A stretch of 64,000 nucleotides of DNA from Cupriavidus pauculus. Lineage in GTDB: Bacteria; Pseudomonadota; Gammaproteobacteria; Burkholderiales; Burkholderiaceae. Positions 40,866 through 49,123 of this stretch are shown here, piece after piece. The stretch covers positions 248,001 to 312,000 of the forward strand of contig NZ_CP044065.1 in assembly GCF_008693385.1 (NCBI RefSeq), written 5' to 3'. The position numbers and the translations under genes are program-made. Under the pieces are notes generated by a model that worked only from the letters and a program-made list of their open reading frames with translations, ran no database searches and was not told the DNA's origin. How positions within the stretch are numbered: position 1 is the first letter of the stretch; each line of letters starts with the position of its first letter.

Positions 40866-41501
40866 TTATCCCTGAATTGGTTTCAAAAATATTTCGACCC
40901 GGCGATTCTGGGCGCGTCCGGCCTCGGTGGCGTTGTCCGCCACGGGCTGCGTCTGGCCCCGGCCCTCGGCCGTCAGGCGGTTGCGCGCGACGCCGCGGTC
41001 ACCCAGGTAGGACGCCACGCTCTGCGCCCGGCGCTGCGAAAGCTGCATGTTGTACTGGGCGTTGCCGGTGCTGTCCGTATGGCCCACGACATTGGCCGAC
41101 ACGTCCTGATGCTGGCCCAGCGTCTGCGCCACCTGATCCAGCACGCTGCGGAACGACGGCTTGATCGAGGCGCTGTCCGTATCGAACGTCACCTGGCTCG
41201 GAATGTTCACCTTGAGCGAGCCGTCCGGCTGCTCGGTGATCTGCGTGCCGGTACCGGCCGTATCCTTGTTGAGCTTGCCCCGGATCGCGTTCCAGTTGTA
41301 GCCCGTCGCGCCGCCCAGGGCGCCGCCCACGGCCGCGCCGACCAGCGTGCCGGTGGTATTGCCGCCAATCAGGTTGCCGAGACCGGCACCGACCGCGGCA
41401 CCCACACCGGTGCCCACCGCGGTATGGGTCTGCTGTTCCGTGGCGCAGCCGGCCACCAGAAGCGTGGCGACCAGCGGAACGATGGCGAACTTCGCGTGCA
41501 T
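40866..41501 (-). CDS. OmpA-family lipoprotein
   Basis: 211 residues. Lipobox LVAGC puts the lipidated Cys at residue 19. A glycine-rich segment (AVGTGVGAAVGAGLGNLIGG, residues about 28-60) resembles a glycine-zipper. The C-terminal OmpA domain (FDTDSASIKPSF, NVVGHTDSTGNAQYN, QRRAQSVASYL, NRRVEIFL) binds peptidoglycan. AGAAGGAG precedes the ATG at 41501. It is divergent from apbC. It probably links outer membrane and cell wall. Confidence 0.92.
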   Translation of the reverse strand: MHAKFAIVPLVATLLVAGCATEQQTHTAVGTGVGAAVGAGLGNLIGGNTTGTLVGAAVGGALGGATGYNWNAIRGKLNKDTAGTGTQITEQPDGSLKVNIPSQVTFDTDSASIKPSFRSVLDQVAQTLGQHQDVSANVVGHTDSTGNAQYNMQLSQRRAQSVASYLGDRGVARNRLTAEGRGQTQPVADNATEAGRAQNRRVEIFLKPIQG

Positions 41502-41781
41502 GCTTTCTCCTTCTGAGATTTCCCTTGAATGTCTTACCGACTGCATACCGCATGGTAACGGGGTTTGTGCAGGTTCGGCTGTCAGCGTTCATCTGTATCG
41601 CGCGTACGGAATGCGACGGTGACAGGCGCACTACAATAGGCATATGCCGCGCCGTGCACAAGCGTCAGACTGTGAGAGATGTAAATGTCTGTAATCGCAC
41701 ACTCACTGCTAAGCTGGCGCCTGTGCGGGCACCGCGCGCCTCATACTCGACTAATTCATCCCCCTACAAGCGGAGACCGTC

Positions 41782-42870
41782 TTGAGCCTCACCACTGAGC
41801 AGGTAACCGAAGCCCTGCGTTCCGTCATCGATCCCAACACCGGCCGCGACCTCGTCTCGTCGCGCTCGGCCCGAAATATCCGCGTGGACGGTGCCGACAT
41901 CTCCCTGGAAGTGGAGCTTGGTTATCCTGGCAAGAGCCAGATCGAGCCGATCCGCCAGCTTGTGATCGGTGCGCTGCGCAAGCTGCCCGGCGTGGGCAAC
42001 GTGAGCGCGGCGGTGACCATGAAGATCGTCGCGCACGCGGTGCAGCGCGGCGTCAAGCTGCTGCCCGGCGTGAAGAACGTGATCGCGGTCGCGTCCGGCA
42101 AGGGCGGCGTGGGCAAATCGACCACGGCCGTGAACCTCGCGCTGGCGCTGGCCGCCGAGGGCGCCCGCGTGGGCATGCTCGACGCCGACATCTACGGGCC
42201 GAGCCTGCCGATGATGCTGGGCATCAGCGGCCGGCCGGAATCCACCGACGGCCAGACCATGAGCCCGCTCGAGGGCCACGGCATCCAGGCCAATTCGATC
42301 GGCTTCCTGATCGAGCAGGACAATCCGATGGTGTGGCGCGGCCCGATGGTGACGTCGGCGCTGGAGCAACTGCTGCGCCAGACCAACTGGAACGACCTCG
42401 ACTACCTGATCGTCGATATGCCGCCGGGCACCGGCGATATCCAGCTGACGCTGTCGCAGAAGGTGCCGGTCACGGGGGCCGTGATCGTGACCACGCCGCA
42501 GGACATCGCGCTGCTGGACGCCAAGAAGGGCCTCAAGATGTTCGAGAAGGTCGGCATTCCGATTCTCGGCGTGGTCGAGAACATGGCCGTCTACTGCTGC
42601 CCGAACTGCGGCCACGTCGAGCATATCTTCGGCGAGGGCGGCGGCGCGCGCATGAGCGCGGAATACCACGTGGACATGCTGGGCAGCCTGCCGCTGAACC
42701 TGTCGATCCGCGAACAGGCCGACGCGGGCCGCCCGACCGTCGTGGCCGAGCCGGACGGCGCGATCGCGGCGATCTACCGCGAGGTGGCGCGCAAGGTGGC
42801 AATCAAGGTCGCGGACAAGGCGCGCGACATGACCAACAAGTTCCCGAGCATCGTCGTGCAGAACACCTGA
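41782..42870 (+). CDS. apbC: iron-sulfur cluster carrier protein ApbC (Mrp/NBP35)
   Basis: 362 residues. An N-terminal MIP18-like domain (residues 1-85) is followed by the P-loop SGKGGVGKST near 109-118 and Walker B YLIVDMPPGTGD. The CPNC motif that bridges a [4Fe-4S] cluster between monomers is in VYCCPNCGHVEHIF. It loads clusters onto target proteins. The start codon is TTG with CGGAGA upstream; no ATG fits. It is the first rightward gene after the divergent OmpA-like gene. Confidence 0.95.
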   Translation: MSLTTEQVTEALRSVIDPNTGRDLVSSRSARNIRVDGADISLEVELGYPGKSQIEPIRQLVIGALRKLPGVGNVSAAVTMKIVAHAVQRGVKLLPGVKNVIAVASGKGGVGKSTTAVNLALALAAEGARVGMLDADIYGPSLPMMLGISGRPESTDGQTMSPLEGHGIQANSIGFLIEQDNPMVWRGPMVTSALEQLLRQTNWNDLDYLIVDMPPGTGDIQLTLSQKVPVTGAVIVTTPQDIALLDAKKGLKMFEKVGIPILGVVENMAVYCCPNCGHVEHIFGEGGGARMSAEYHVDMLGSLPLNLSIREQADAGRPTVVAEPDGAIAAIYREVARKVAIKVADKARDMTNKFPSIVVQNT

Positions 42871-42959
42871 GATCCGTGCGAGCTGTGATGCATCTATCAC
42901 GATATCGCCCATAAGCCAGCGATAAAATCGCGGCCACTTTCACCGTGAGGAGGTTTGGC

Positions 42960-43532
42960 ATGAAACGTGTACTTTTCGGTTTGGCAATCGGCGCGGCAGC
43001 CGCGGTCGTCGCGGGCTGCGGCAGCATGGGCGGCGACTCGGGTTCGGGCAGCATGGCGAGCGCGGCGGCCCCGGCGGGCGGCAGCGCAAAGGCCGCAGCC
43101 CCGCTGGCCGCCAAGAGCGGCACCAATACCGGGGGCCGCGTCACGTTCGAGCAGCAGTCCGGCGGCACGCTCGTCACGGTGTCCGTCACGGGCCTCGCGC
43201 CGGGCTCCGTCCATGGCTTCCATGTCCACGAGAAGGGCGATTGCTCGGCCCCCGACGCGATGAGCGCCGGCGGCCATTTCAACCCGACCGCAAAGCCGCA
43301 CGGCCAGATGGCGATGGGCGACCATCACGCTGGCGACATGAACAACCTGACCGCCGACGCCAACGGCAACGTGCGCGTGCAGTTCGTGATGAAGGACGTG
43401 ACCGTGGCGCCGGGCACCGCCAGCGTGGTGGGCCGCGCGGTGGTCGTGCACAAGGATCCGGACGACTACCGGACGCAGCCGACGGGCAACTCGGGCGGCC
43501 GTATCGCCTGCGGGGTGGTGGCGGCGATCTGA
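42960..43532 (+). CDS. sodC: Cu/Zn superoxide dismutase (lipoprotein)
   Basis: 190 residues. Lipobox VVAGC (Cys20) anchors it to a membrane. Copper and zinc ligands are present in HGFHVHEKGDC, AGGHFNP, MGDHHAGD and GRAVVVHKDPDDY; the disulfide cysteines are in KGDC and RIACGVV. It removes periplasmic superoxide. GAGGAGG lies just upstream of the ATG. A Gly/Ser/Ala linker separates the lipid anchor from the enzyme domain. Confidence 0.95.
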   Translation: MKRVLFGLAIGAAAAVVAGCGSMGGDSGSGSMASAAAPAGGSAKAAAPLAAKSGTNTGGRVTFEQQSGGTLVTVSVTGLAPGSVHGFHVHEKGDCSAPDAMSAGGHFNPTAKPHGQMAMGDHHAGDMNNLTADANGNVRVQFVMKDVTVAPGTASVVGRAVVVHKDPDDYRTQPTGNSGGRIACGVVAAI

Positions 43533-43671
43533 TCGGGGACCGATCGGGTAGCGGGGAGCGGCTGGCGGGCTGGAGCGCCGGCGGGTCGGCGGATCGAGGG
43601 CGTTGTTGGCAGATGCCTGTACAATCCCGCCTCATCGCGCGGCAGGGGCCGCCGGCCCTCTTTCACTTCCT

Positions 43672-44238
43672 ATGAGCATCAAGTCCGACAAGTGGATCCG
43701 CCGCATGGCGGAGCAGCAAGGCATGATCGAGCCGTTCGAGCCGGGGCAGGTCCGCGAGCAGGACGGCCGCAAGATCGTGTCCTACGGCACGTCCAGCTAC
43801 GGCTACGACATTCGCTGTGCCGACGAATTCAAGATCTTCACCAATATCAACAGCACCATCGTCGATCCGAAAAACTTCGACGAGAAGTCGTTCGTCGACT
43901 TCAAGGGCGATGTCTGCATCATCCCGCCGAACTCGTTCGCGCTGGCCCGCACGATGGAATACTTCCGTATTCCGCGCAGCGTGCTGACGATCTGCCTGGG
44001 CAAGAGCACGTATGCCCGCTGCGGCATCATCGTCAACGTGACGCCGTTCGAGCCCGAGTGGGAAGGGTACGTGACGCTCGAGTTCTCCAACACCACGCCG
44101 CTGCCCGCCAAGATCTACGCGGGCGAGGGTTGCGCGCAGGTACTGTTCTTCGAGAGCGACGAGGTCTGCGAGACCTCGTACCGCGATCGCGGTGGCAAGT
44201 ATCAGGGTCAGCACGGCGTCACACTGCCGAAGACCTGA
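43672..44238 (+). CDS. dcd: dCTP deaminase
   Basis: 188 residues, the standard length. Motifs include [39 protein letters not shown] (active-site Ser/Arg/Glu) and [12 protein letters not shown] at the C-terminus. It turns dCTP into dUTP for thymidylate synthesis. The ATG at 43672 matches family starts; an upstream in-frame codon at 43603 is rejected. The decarboxylase gene follows 50 bases downstream. Confidence 0.97.
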   Translation: MSIKSDKWIRRMAEQQGMIEPFEPGQVREQDGRKIVSYGTSSYGYDIRCADEFKIFTNINSTIVDPKNFDEKSFVDFKGDVCIIPPNSFALARTMEYFRIPRSVLTICLGKSTYARCGIIVNVTPFEPEWEGYVTLEFSNTTPLPAKIYAGEGCAQVLFFESDEVCETSYRDRGGKYQGQHGVTLPKT

Positions 44239-44288
44239 TCGCATACAATGCGGCCCGCCTTCAGTCCAATTTTCTTCGAGGACGCCCG

Positions 44289-46550
44289 ATGAAATTCCGC
44301 TTTCCCGTCATCATCATCGATGAAGACTTCCGCTCCGAGAACATTTCCGGCTCGGGCATCCGCGCCCTCGCGCAGGCCATCGAGGCCGAGGGCATGGAGG
44401 TGATGGGCCTGACCAGCTACGGCGACCTGACGTCGTTCGCGCAGCAGGCCAGCCGGGCGTCCACGTTCATCGTGTCGATCGACGACGACGAGTTCGTGCG
44501 GGCCGACGATCAGCCCGAAGCGGCCGCGATCGAGAAGCTGCGCGCGTTCGTCAACGAAGTGCGCCGCCGCAATTCCGATCTGCCGATCTTCCTGTACGGC
44601 GAGACCCGCACCTCGCGCCATATCCCGAACGATATCCTGCGCGAGCTGCACGGGTTCATCCACATGTTCGAGGACACGCCGGAATTCGTCGCGCGCCATA
44701 TCATCCGCGAGGCCAAGGTGTATCTGGACTCGCTGGCGCCGCCGTTCTTCAAGGCGCTGATCGACTACGCGCAGGACAGCTCGTACTCGTGGCACTGCCC
44801 GGGTCACTCGGGCGGCGTGGCATTCCTGAAGAGCCCCGTGGGCCAGGTGTTCCACCAGTTCTTCGGCGAGAACATGCTGCGCGCCGACGTCTGCAACGCC
44901 GTGGACGAACTGGGCCAGCTGCTCGACCACACGGGTCCGGTTGCCGCATCCGAGCGCAATGCCGCGCGGATCTTCAACTCGGATCACATGTACTTCGTGA
45001 CCAACGGCACGTCGACGTCGAACAAGATGGTGTGGCACGCGAACGTGGCCCCCGGCGATATCGTCGTGGTGGACCGCAACTGCCACAAGTCGATCCTGCA
45101 CGCGATCATGATGACCGGCGCGATTCCGGTGTTCCTGATGCCGACGCGCAACCACTACGGCATCATCGGCCCGATTCCGAAGAGCGAGTTCGATCCCGAG
45201 ACGATTCGCCGCAAGATCGCCGCGCATCCGTTCGCGAGCAAGGCCGCGAATCAGAAGCCGCGCATCCTGACGCTGACGCAGGGCACGTACGACGGCGTGC
45301 TGTACAACGCCGAGCAGATCAAGGAAATGCTGACGACCGAGATCGACACGCTGCACTTCGATGAAGCGTGGCTGCCGCATGCGTCGTTCCACGAGTTCTA
45401 TCACAACATGCACGCGATCGGCCGTGGCCGGCCGCGCAGCAAGGACGCGCTGGTGTTTGCCACGCAGTCCACGCACAAGCTGCTGGCGGGCCTGTCGCAG
45501 GCCTCGCAGATCCTCGTGCAGGATTCCGAGACGCGCAAGCTGGACCGCTACCGGTTCAACGAGGCGTACCTGATGCACACCTCGACGAGCCCGCAGTACT
45601 CGATCATCGCGTCGTGCGACGTGGCCGCGGCGATGATGGAAGCGCCCGGCGGTACCGCGCTGGTGGAAGAAAGCATTCAGGAAGCACTGGACTTCCGCCG
45701 CGCGATGCGCAAGGTGGAAGGCGACTACGTGGCCGACAACGGCGACTGGTGGTTCAAGGTGTGGGGCCCGGACGCGCTGGCCGAGGATGGCATGGCCGAC
45801 CGCGAGGAGTGGATGCTCAAGGCCAACGAGCGCTGGCACGGCTTCGGCGACCTCGCCGACGGCTTCAACCTGCTCGACCCGATCAAGGCCACGATCATCA
45901 CGCCGGGGCTGGACGTCGATGGCGAATTCAGCGATCGCGGCATTCCGGCGGCGATCGTCACCAAGTACCTGGCCGAGCACGGCATCATCATCGAGAAGAC
46001 CGGGCTGTACTCGTTCTTCATCATGTTCACCATCGGCATCACCAAGGGCCGCTGGAACTCGCTGGTGACCGAGCTGCAGCAGTTCAAGGACGACTACGAC
46101 CAGAACCAGCCGCTCTGGCGCGTGCTGCCCGAGTTCGTGGCGCGCCATCCGCAGTACGAGCGCATGGGCCTGCGCGACCTCTGCGATGCGATCCACAGCG
46201 TCTACAAGGCCAACGACGTGGCGCGCGTGACCACCGAGATGTACCTCTCGGACATGGAACCCGCGATGAAGCCGTCCGACGCCTGGGCGATGATGGCGCA
46301 CCGCGAGATCGAACGCGTGCCCGTGGACGAACTGGAGGGCCGCGTGACCGCGATCCTGCTGACGCCGTATCCGCCGGGCATTCCGCTGCTGATTCCGGGC
46401 GAGCGCTTCAACCGCACGATCGTGCAGTACCTGAAGTTCGCGCGCGAGTTCAACAAGCTGTTCCCGGGCTTCGAGACCGATATCCACGGCCTCGTGGAAG
46501 ACGAGATCGACGGCCAGAAGGCCTACTTCGTGGACTGCGTGAAGCAGTAA
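44289..46550 (+). CDS. Orn/Lys/Arg decarboxylase (fold type I PLP)
   Basis: 753 residues, the large biodegradative class. An N-terminal response-regulator-like wing domain (residues about 1-130) is followed by the PLP core, with WHCPGHSGGVAF, NGTSTSNKMV, LHFDEAWLPHASF and the PLP lysine in ATQSTHKLLAGLSQ. The C-terminal domain closes with TPYPPGIPLLIPGERF. It decarboxylates a basic amino acid, either lysine, arginine or ornithine; which one cannot be settled by eye. No antiporter gene is adjacent, so a classic acid-resistance pair is not evident. Position next to dcd suggests a housekeeping polyamine role. Confidence 0.92.
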   Translation: MKFRFPVIIIDEDFRSENISGSGIRALAQAIEAEGMEVMGLTSYGDLTSFAQQASRASTFIVSIDDDEFVRADDQPEAAAIEKLRAFVNEVRRRNSDLPIFLYGETRTSRHIPNDILRELHGFIHMFEDTPEFVARHIIREAKVYLDSLAPPFFKALIDYAQDSSYSWHCPGHSGGVAFLKSPVGQVFHQFFGENMLRADVCNAVDELGQLLDHTGPVAASERNAARIFNSDHMYFVTNGTSTSNKMVWHANVAPGDIVVVDRNCHKSILHAIMMTGAIPVFLMPTRNHYGIIGPIPKSEFDPETIRRKIAAHPFASKAANQKPRILTLTQGTYDGVLYNAEQIKEMLTTEIDTLHFDEAWLPHASFHEFYHNMHAIGRGRPRSKDALVFATQSTHKLLAGLSQASQILVQDSETRKLDRYRFNEAYLMHTSTSPQYSIIASCDVAAAMMEAPGGTALVEESIQEALDFRRAMRKVEGDYVADNGDWWFKVWGPDALAEDGMADREEWMLKANERWHGFGDLADGFNLLDPIKATIITPGLDVDGEFSDRGIPAAIVTKYLAEHGIIIEKTGLYSFFIMFTIGITKGRWNSLVTELQQFKDDYDQNQPLWRVLPEFVARHPQYERMGLRDLCDAIHSVYKANDVARVTTEMYLSDMEPAMKPSDAWAMMAHREIERVPVDELEGRVTAILLTPYPPGIPLLIPGERFNRTIVQYLKFAREFNKLFPGFETDIHGLVEDEIDGQKAYFVDCVKQ

Positions 46551-46603
46551 CCCAGGAAGCTACGCGGCCAACCCGCTTATCGACGCGATCGCCGCGACCG
46601 CAG

Positions 46604-48991
46604 CTAGGGTCGCAGCTCGCGGCGATATTCGAGCGTTGACTCCCACGCCCGCCTATTCGCGTGCAACAGCCGCTGGAAGGTGTCCGCGTTGCCGAGAAAG
46701 CGGCCGAAGAACGCGCCGTAGTGCGACGCCGGGGCCGGGCTCGCGTCCAGTGGCCGGCGCACCGGTTCCGGCAGTCTGTCCGCGGTCTGCTCCAGCACGC
46801 GCAGGACCTCGCGCAGCGAGTGGCCGCCATCGCGCATCACCATCGTGGCCAGTCCCAGAATCATGTGGTCGATATCCAGCCGCGCCACGGCGCTTGCGGT
46901 CGCGGGTTTTGTCGCGGCATCCGCCAGGAAATGCAGCAGGAGATTGGTCGTTCCCGACGAGCCCCAGACACTGGGGCGTCCGGTCCGCAGCGCGGTATCG
47001 ATCTCCGTCGTGCGCGCGCCGAAATCGGTCACGCTGGACAACACACCGCGCACGTCCTCCTTGTCGTCGTAGTTCACGAAGTTCGGGGAGATCTGATGGC
47101 GCATCAGTAGCCCGACATCCGGTCCTTCCTTGAAGCTGTCGTCCGGGAATTTCGCCGGTCCCCGCTCGTCGAGCAGCCGGTCGTAATTCTCGTCCGAGGC
47201 GTCCTTCCATGTCGCGACGTCCGGGACCTCGTCCTGCATGGCTGCCAGCACGCGGCAGGCGACGAGGTACGTGGCCATGCAGGACACCCCGTCCCTGACG
47301 GTGCGGTTCAGGAACGCTCTCAGCGCCATGGCGTCGTCCGGGCGCTCGCGCAGCCATGCGGTGGCCATGTCTGCGTCGAGCCAGTGTCCGGGATACGCGC
47401 TTTCGATGCGGTTCACCGCGTTTTCCGTGATGGCCTGCTTCTGGGCGGGCGTGCATGTTGCCAGGGCTGCCGACAATAGCCGGCGCAGGTTCGTCGCCGC
47501 GTCCAGCATCGCGGGCGACGGATTCTCGGCCAGCGCTTCCGCGAACGCGGATTCCCATCGCCGTCCGTTGACGTTGTCGTGGAGGCGGGTCGCCGCGGGA
47601 CCCTCGGCACCGTGCGATCGCAATCCCTCGATCTTCTCCCCGATGTCCGTCGCGGCCTGCGCGAGCCGCGGGTCGCCGGTGGCCTGCAGGCCCTGCCGCA
47701 TCGCCGTCAGGAAGGCGATGGTCGATGCCGTGTCGAGGCGATCGGTCAGCCAGTGCTGCTGGGCGCGCTGGCCAATGAGGGTAAAAGCTTGCTGGTGCCC
47801 GGGCGAGCCGCCGGACTCCCTTGCGCCGCGATCCGCGAGATCGACCAGCCAGGCGATGGCTTCGGTAGGCGTGGGTTTCGCCGGCGGGGCATCGACATCA
47901 TCGTGCTGTGTGGAAAGGCGGCGGTCCTGGGCCAGCAACGGAATGTTGTCGAGCAACGCGACCGCGTGCCCGGCGGTCAGCGGCTCGCCGCTGAAATCCG
48001 CCTTGAGGTCCTGCAATTGCTGCGGCGGCAGATCGGTACCGCGGCCGGCCAGCTCGGTCCACGCGTGATCGAACATCTGCATCAATGCCTGCTGCGCAAG
48101 CGCTTCGGCCGGTCCGGGGGTATGTGTCAGCCGGCTGGTCATGACGATACCGCCACGGCCATCGAGGTAGGCCGAGAGATAGCTGCCCGGCGCGACGGCG
48201 TCCAGAAACGGCAGCAACTGCCCGCGGTTCCCGGGCGTCGGCGGCATGGGCAGCGTGACGGCGGGCGGAGTGGCGTAGCGTGCCAGGCGTGCCTCGATCT
48301 TTCCGGCGAGCGCCATCACGTCATTGGCATCGAGCGGCGCGGCATTGGGGCCAAAGCGCGTGAAGTCCTGCTCGGGAAACAGGATGCCGGGCGCATGGTC
48401 GTCGGCGTCCGGCAGCGCGCGGATGGCCTGATTCACGACGGCCTGGAGATAGGCTTTCGCTTCCGCGGCGCCGGCGAGCGGCTGTGTACCGGCCTCCGAT
48501 CCGGCCTCCGATCCGGCCTCCGATCCGGCCTCCGATGCGGCATCCGACGCGGCATCGGGTGCGCTATCGGGTGCCGGTGCGGGTACCCATGCGAGGCGAG
48601 GACCCGCGGCGGTCTGCTGCAGGATCAGGTAATGCAACGACGACGACGGCGGGTCGTCGAGCGGGCCCAGCTGGCCGAGCAGGCGTTGCCAGCCACCGTC
48701 ATCACGCGGCAACGGCGTGGACGACGAACCTTGCGTCGCGGGCTGGGGAAGGCGGCTGCGCGGAACGGGCCGGCGCGCGGCGCGCGGATGGGTGGGGGTC
48801 GCCACCGAGGGGGACATCGAGGGCGCCGCGGTACCCGCTTGCGGTGCCGTCCCGCCCGGCATGCCGGGCGGACGGGCGTGGGGGGCGCCATGCCGCCTGT
48901 GGTGTCGCGCGGGCGCGCCCGGCGCCGCGGGGTTCGACGTGTCTGGCTCGCCGTAGGCGTCGACGGCGGAGCGGGAAGAGACTTTGGGCAT
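46604..48991 (-). CDS. unknown 795-aa protein, candidate type III secreted effector
   Basis: I do not recognise the family. No signal peptide or membrane segment is visible. Residues 1-100 are disordered and rich in Pro, Ala, Ser, Arg and His. An EAGS repeat lies at about 148-167. The remaining 600 residues are mostly helical and globular, with a distinctive late section (SVWGSSGTTNLLLHFLADA near 679, MRDGGHSLREVLRVLE near 720). A perfect hrpII/PIP box lies 70 bases upstream. These traits (disordered Ser/Pro N-terminus, no classical signal, HrpB/HrpX-type box) fit type III effectors of Ralstonia and Xanthomonas. ATG 48991 is preferred to 49027 because a promoter downstream of the box would start transcription between them. 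No secretion genes are in the window. Confidence 0.55.
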   Translation of the reverse strand: MPKVSSRSAVDAYGEPDTSNPAAPGAPARHHRRHGAPHARPPGMPGGTAPQAGTAAPSMSPSVATPTHPRAARRPVPRSRLPQPATQGSSSTPLPRDDGGWQRLLGQLGPLDDPPSSSLHYLILQQTAAGPRLAWVPAPAPDSAPDAASDAASEAGSEAGSEAGSEAGTQPLAGAAEAKAYLQAVVNQAIRALPDADDHAPGILFPEQDFTRFGPNAAPLDANDVMALAGKIEARLARYATPPAVTLPMPPTPGNRGQLLPFLDAVAPGSYLSAYLDGRGGIVMTSRLTHTPGPAEALAQQALMQMFDHAWTELAGRGTDLPPQQLQDLKADFSGEPLTAGHAVALLDNIPLLAQDRRLSTQHDDVDAPPAKPTPTEAIAWLVDLADRGARESGGSPGHQQAFTLIGQRAQQHWLTDRLDTASTIAFLTAMRQGLQATGDPRLAQAATDIGEKIEGLRSHGAEGPAATRLHDNVNGRRWESAFAEALAENPSPAMLDAATNLRRLLSAALATCTPAQKQAITENAVNRIESAYPGHWLDADMATAWLRERPDDAMALRAFLNRTVRDGVSCMATYLVACRVLAAMQDEVPDVATWKDASDENYDRLLDERGPAKFPDDSFKEGPDVGLLMRHQISPNFVNYDDKEDVRGVLSSVTDFGARTTEIDTALRTGRPSVWGSSGTTNLLLHFLADAATKPATASAVARLDIDHMILGLATMVMRDGGHSLREVLRVLEQTADRLPEPVRRPLDASPAPASHYGAFFGRFLGNADTFQRLLHANRRAWESTLEYRRELRP
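48491..48562. repeat. 12-bp tandem repeat, 4 good and 2 degenerate copies
   Basis: GGCCTCCGATCC occurs three times, then GGCCTCCGATGC and two diverged units (GGCATCCGACGC, GGCATCGGGTGC). Read on the minus strand it encodes EAGS-like repeats within the effector-like protein. The gradient from perfect to degenerate copies suggests expansion at one edge. Confidence 0.92.
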
Positions 48992-49061
48992 CACGGCTGT
49001 GCGATCGATAGTCCGAACGCCGACCATCTTCCGCGCCCGACCGGGCGCGTGGGACGGTAAT

Positions 49062-49086
49062 GCGAAGACCCGTGTGCGTGGGCGAA
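49062..49086 (-). promoter_or_regulatory. hrpII / PIP box (TTCGC-N15-TTCGC)
   Basis: On the minus strand TTCGC (49086-49082) and TTCGC (49066-49062) are separated by 15 bases, an exact TTCG-N16-TTCG hrpII box and a match to the Xanthomonas PIP consensus. In Ralstonia and Xanthomonas, HrpB or HrpX activates effector genes through this site. The usual downstream -10-like YANNNT is imperfect here (GAAGAT, 30 bases downstream). Such a box is expected by chance once or twice in a window this size, so location is the main support. Confidence 0.5.
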
Positions 49087-49123
49087 GCCCGGTCGTCTTG
49101 CTGTCGTCTCTCCCGGTCCGGCG

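Noticed and set aside
44208..46487. Minus-strand frame of 759 codons opposite the decarboxylase
   Set aside because: Antisense shadow with no recognisable motifs; the plus strand has all PLP-enzyme motifs.
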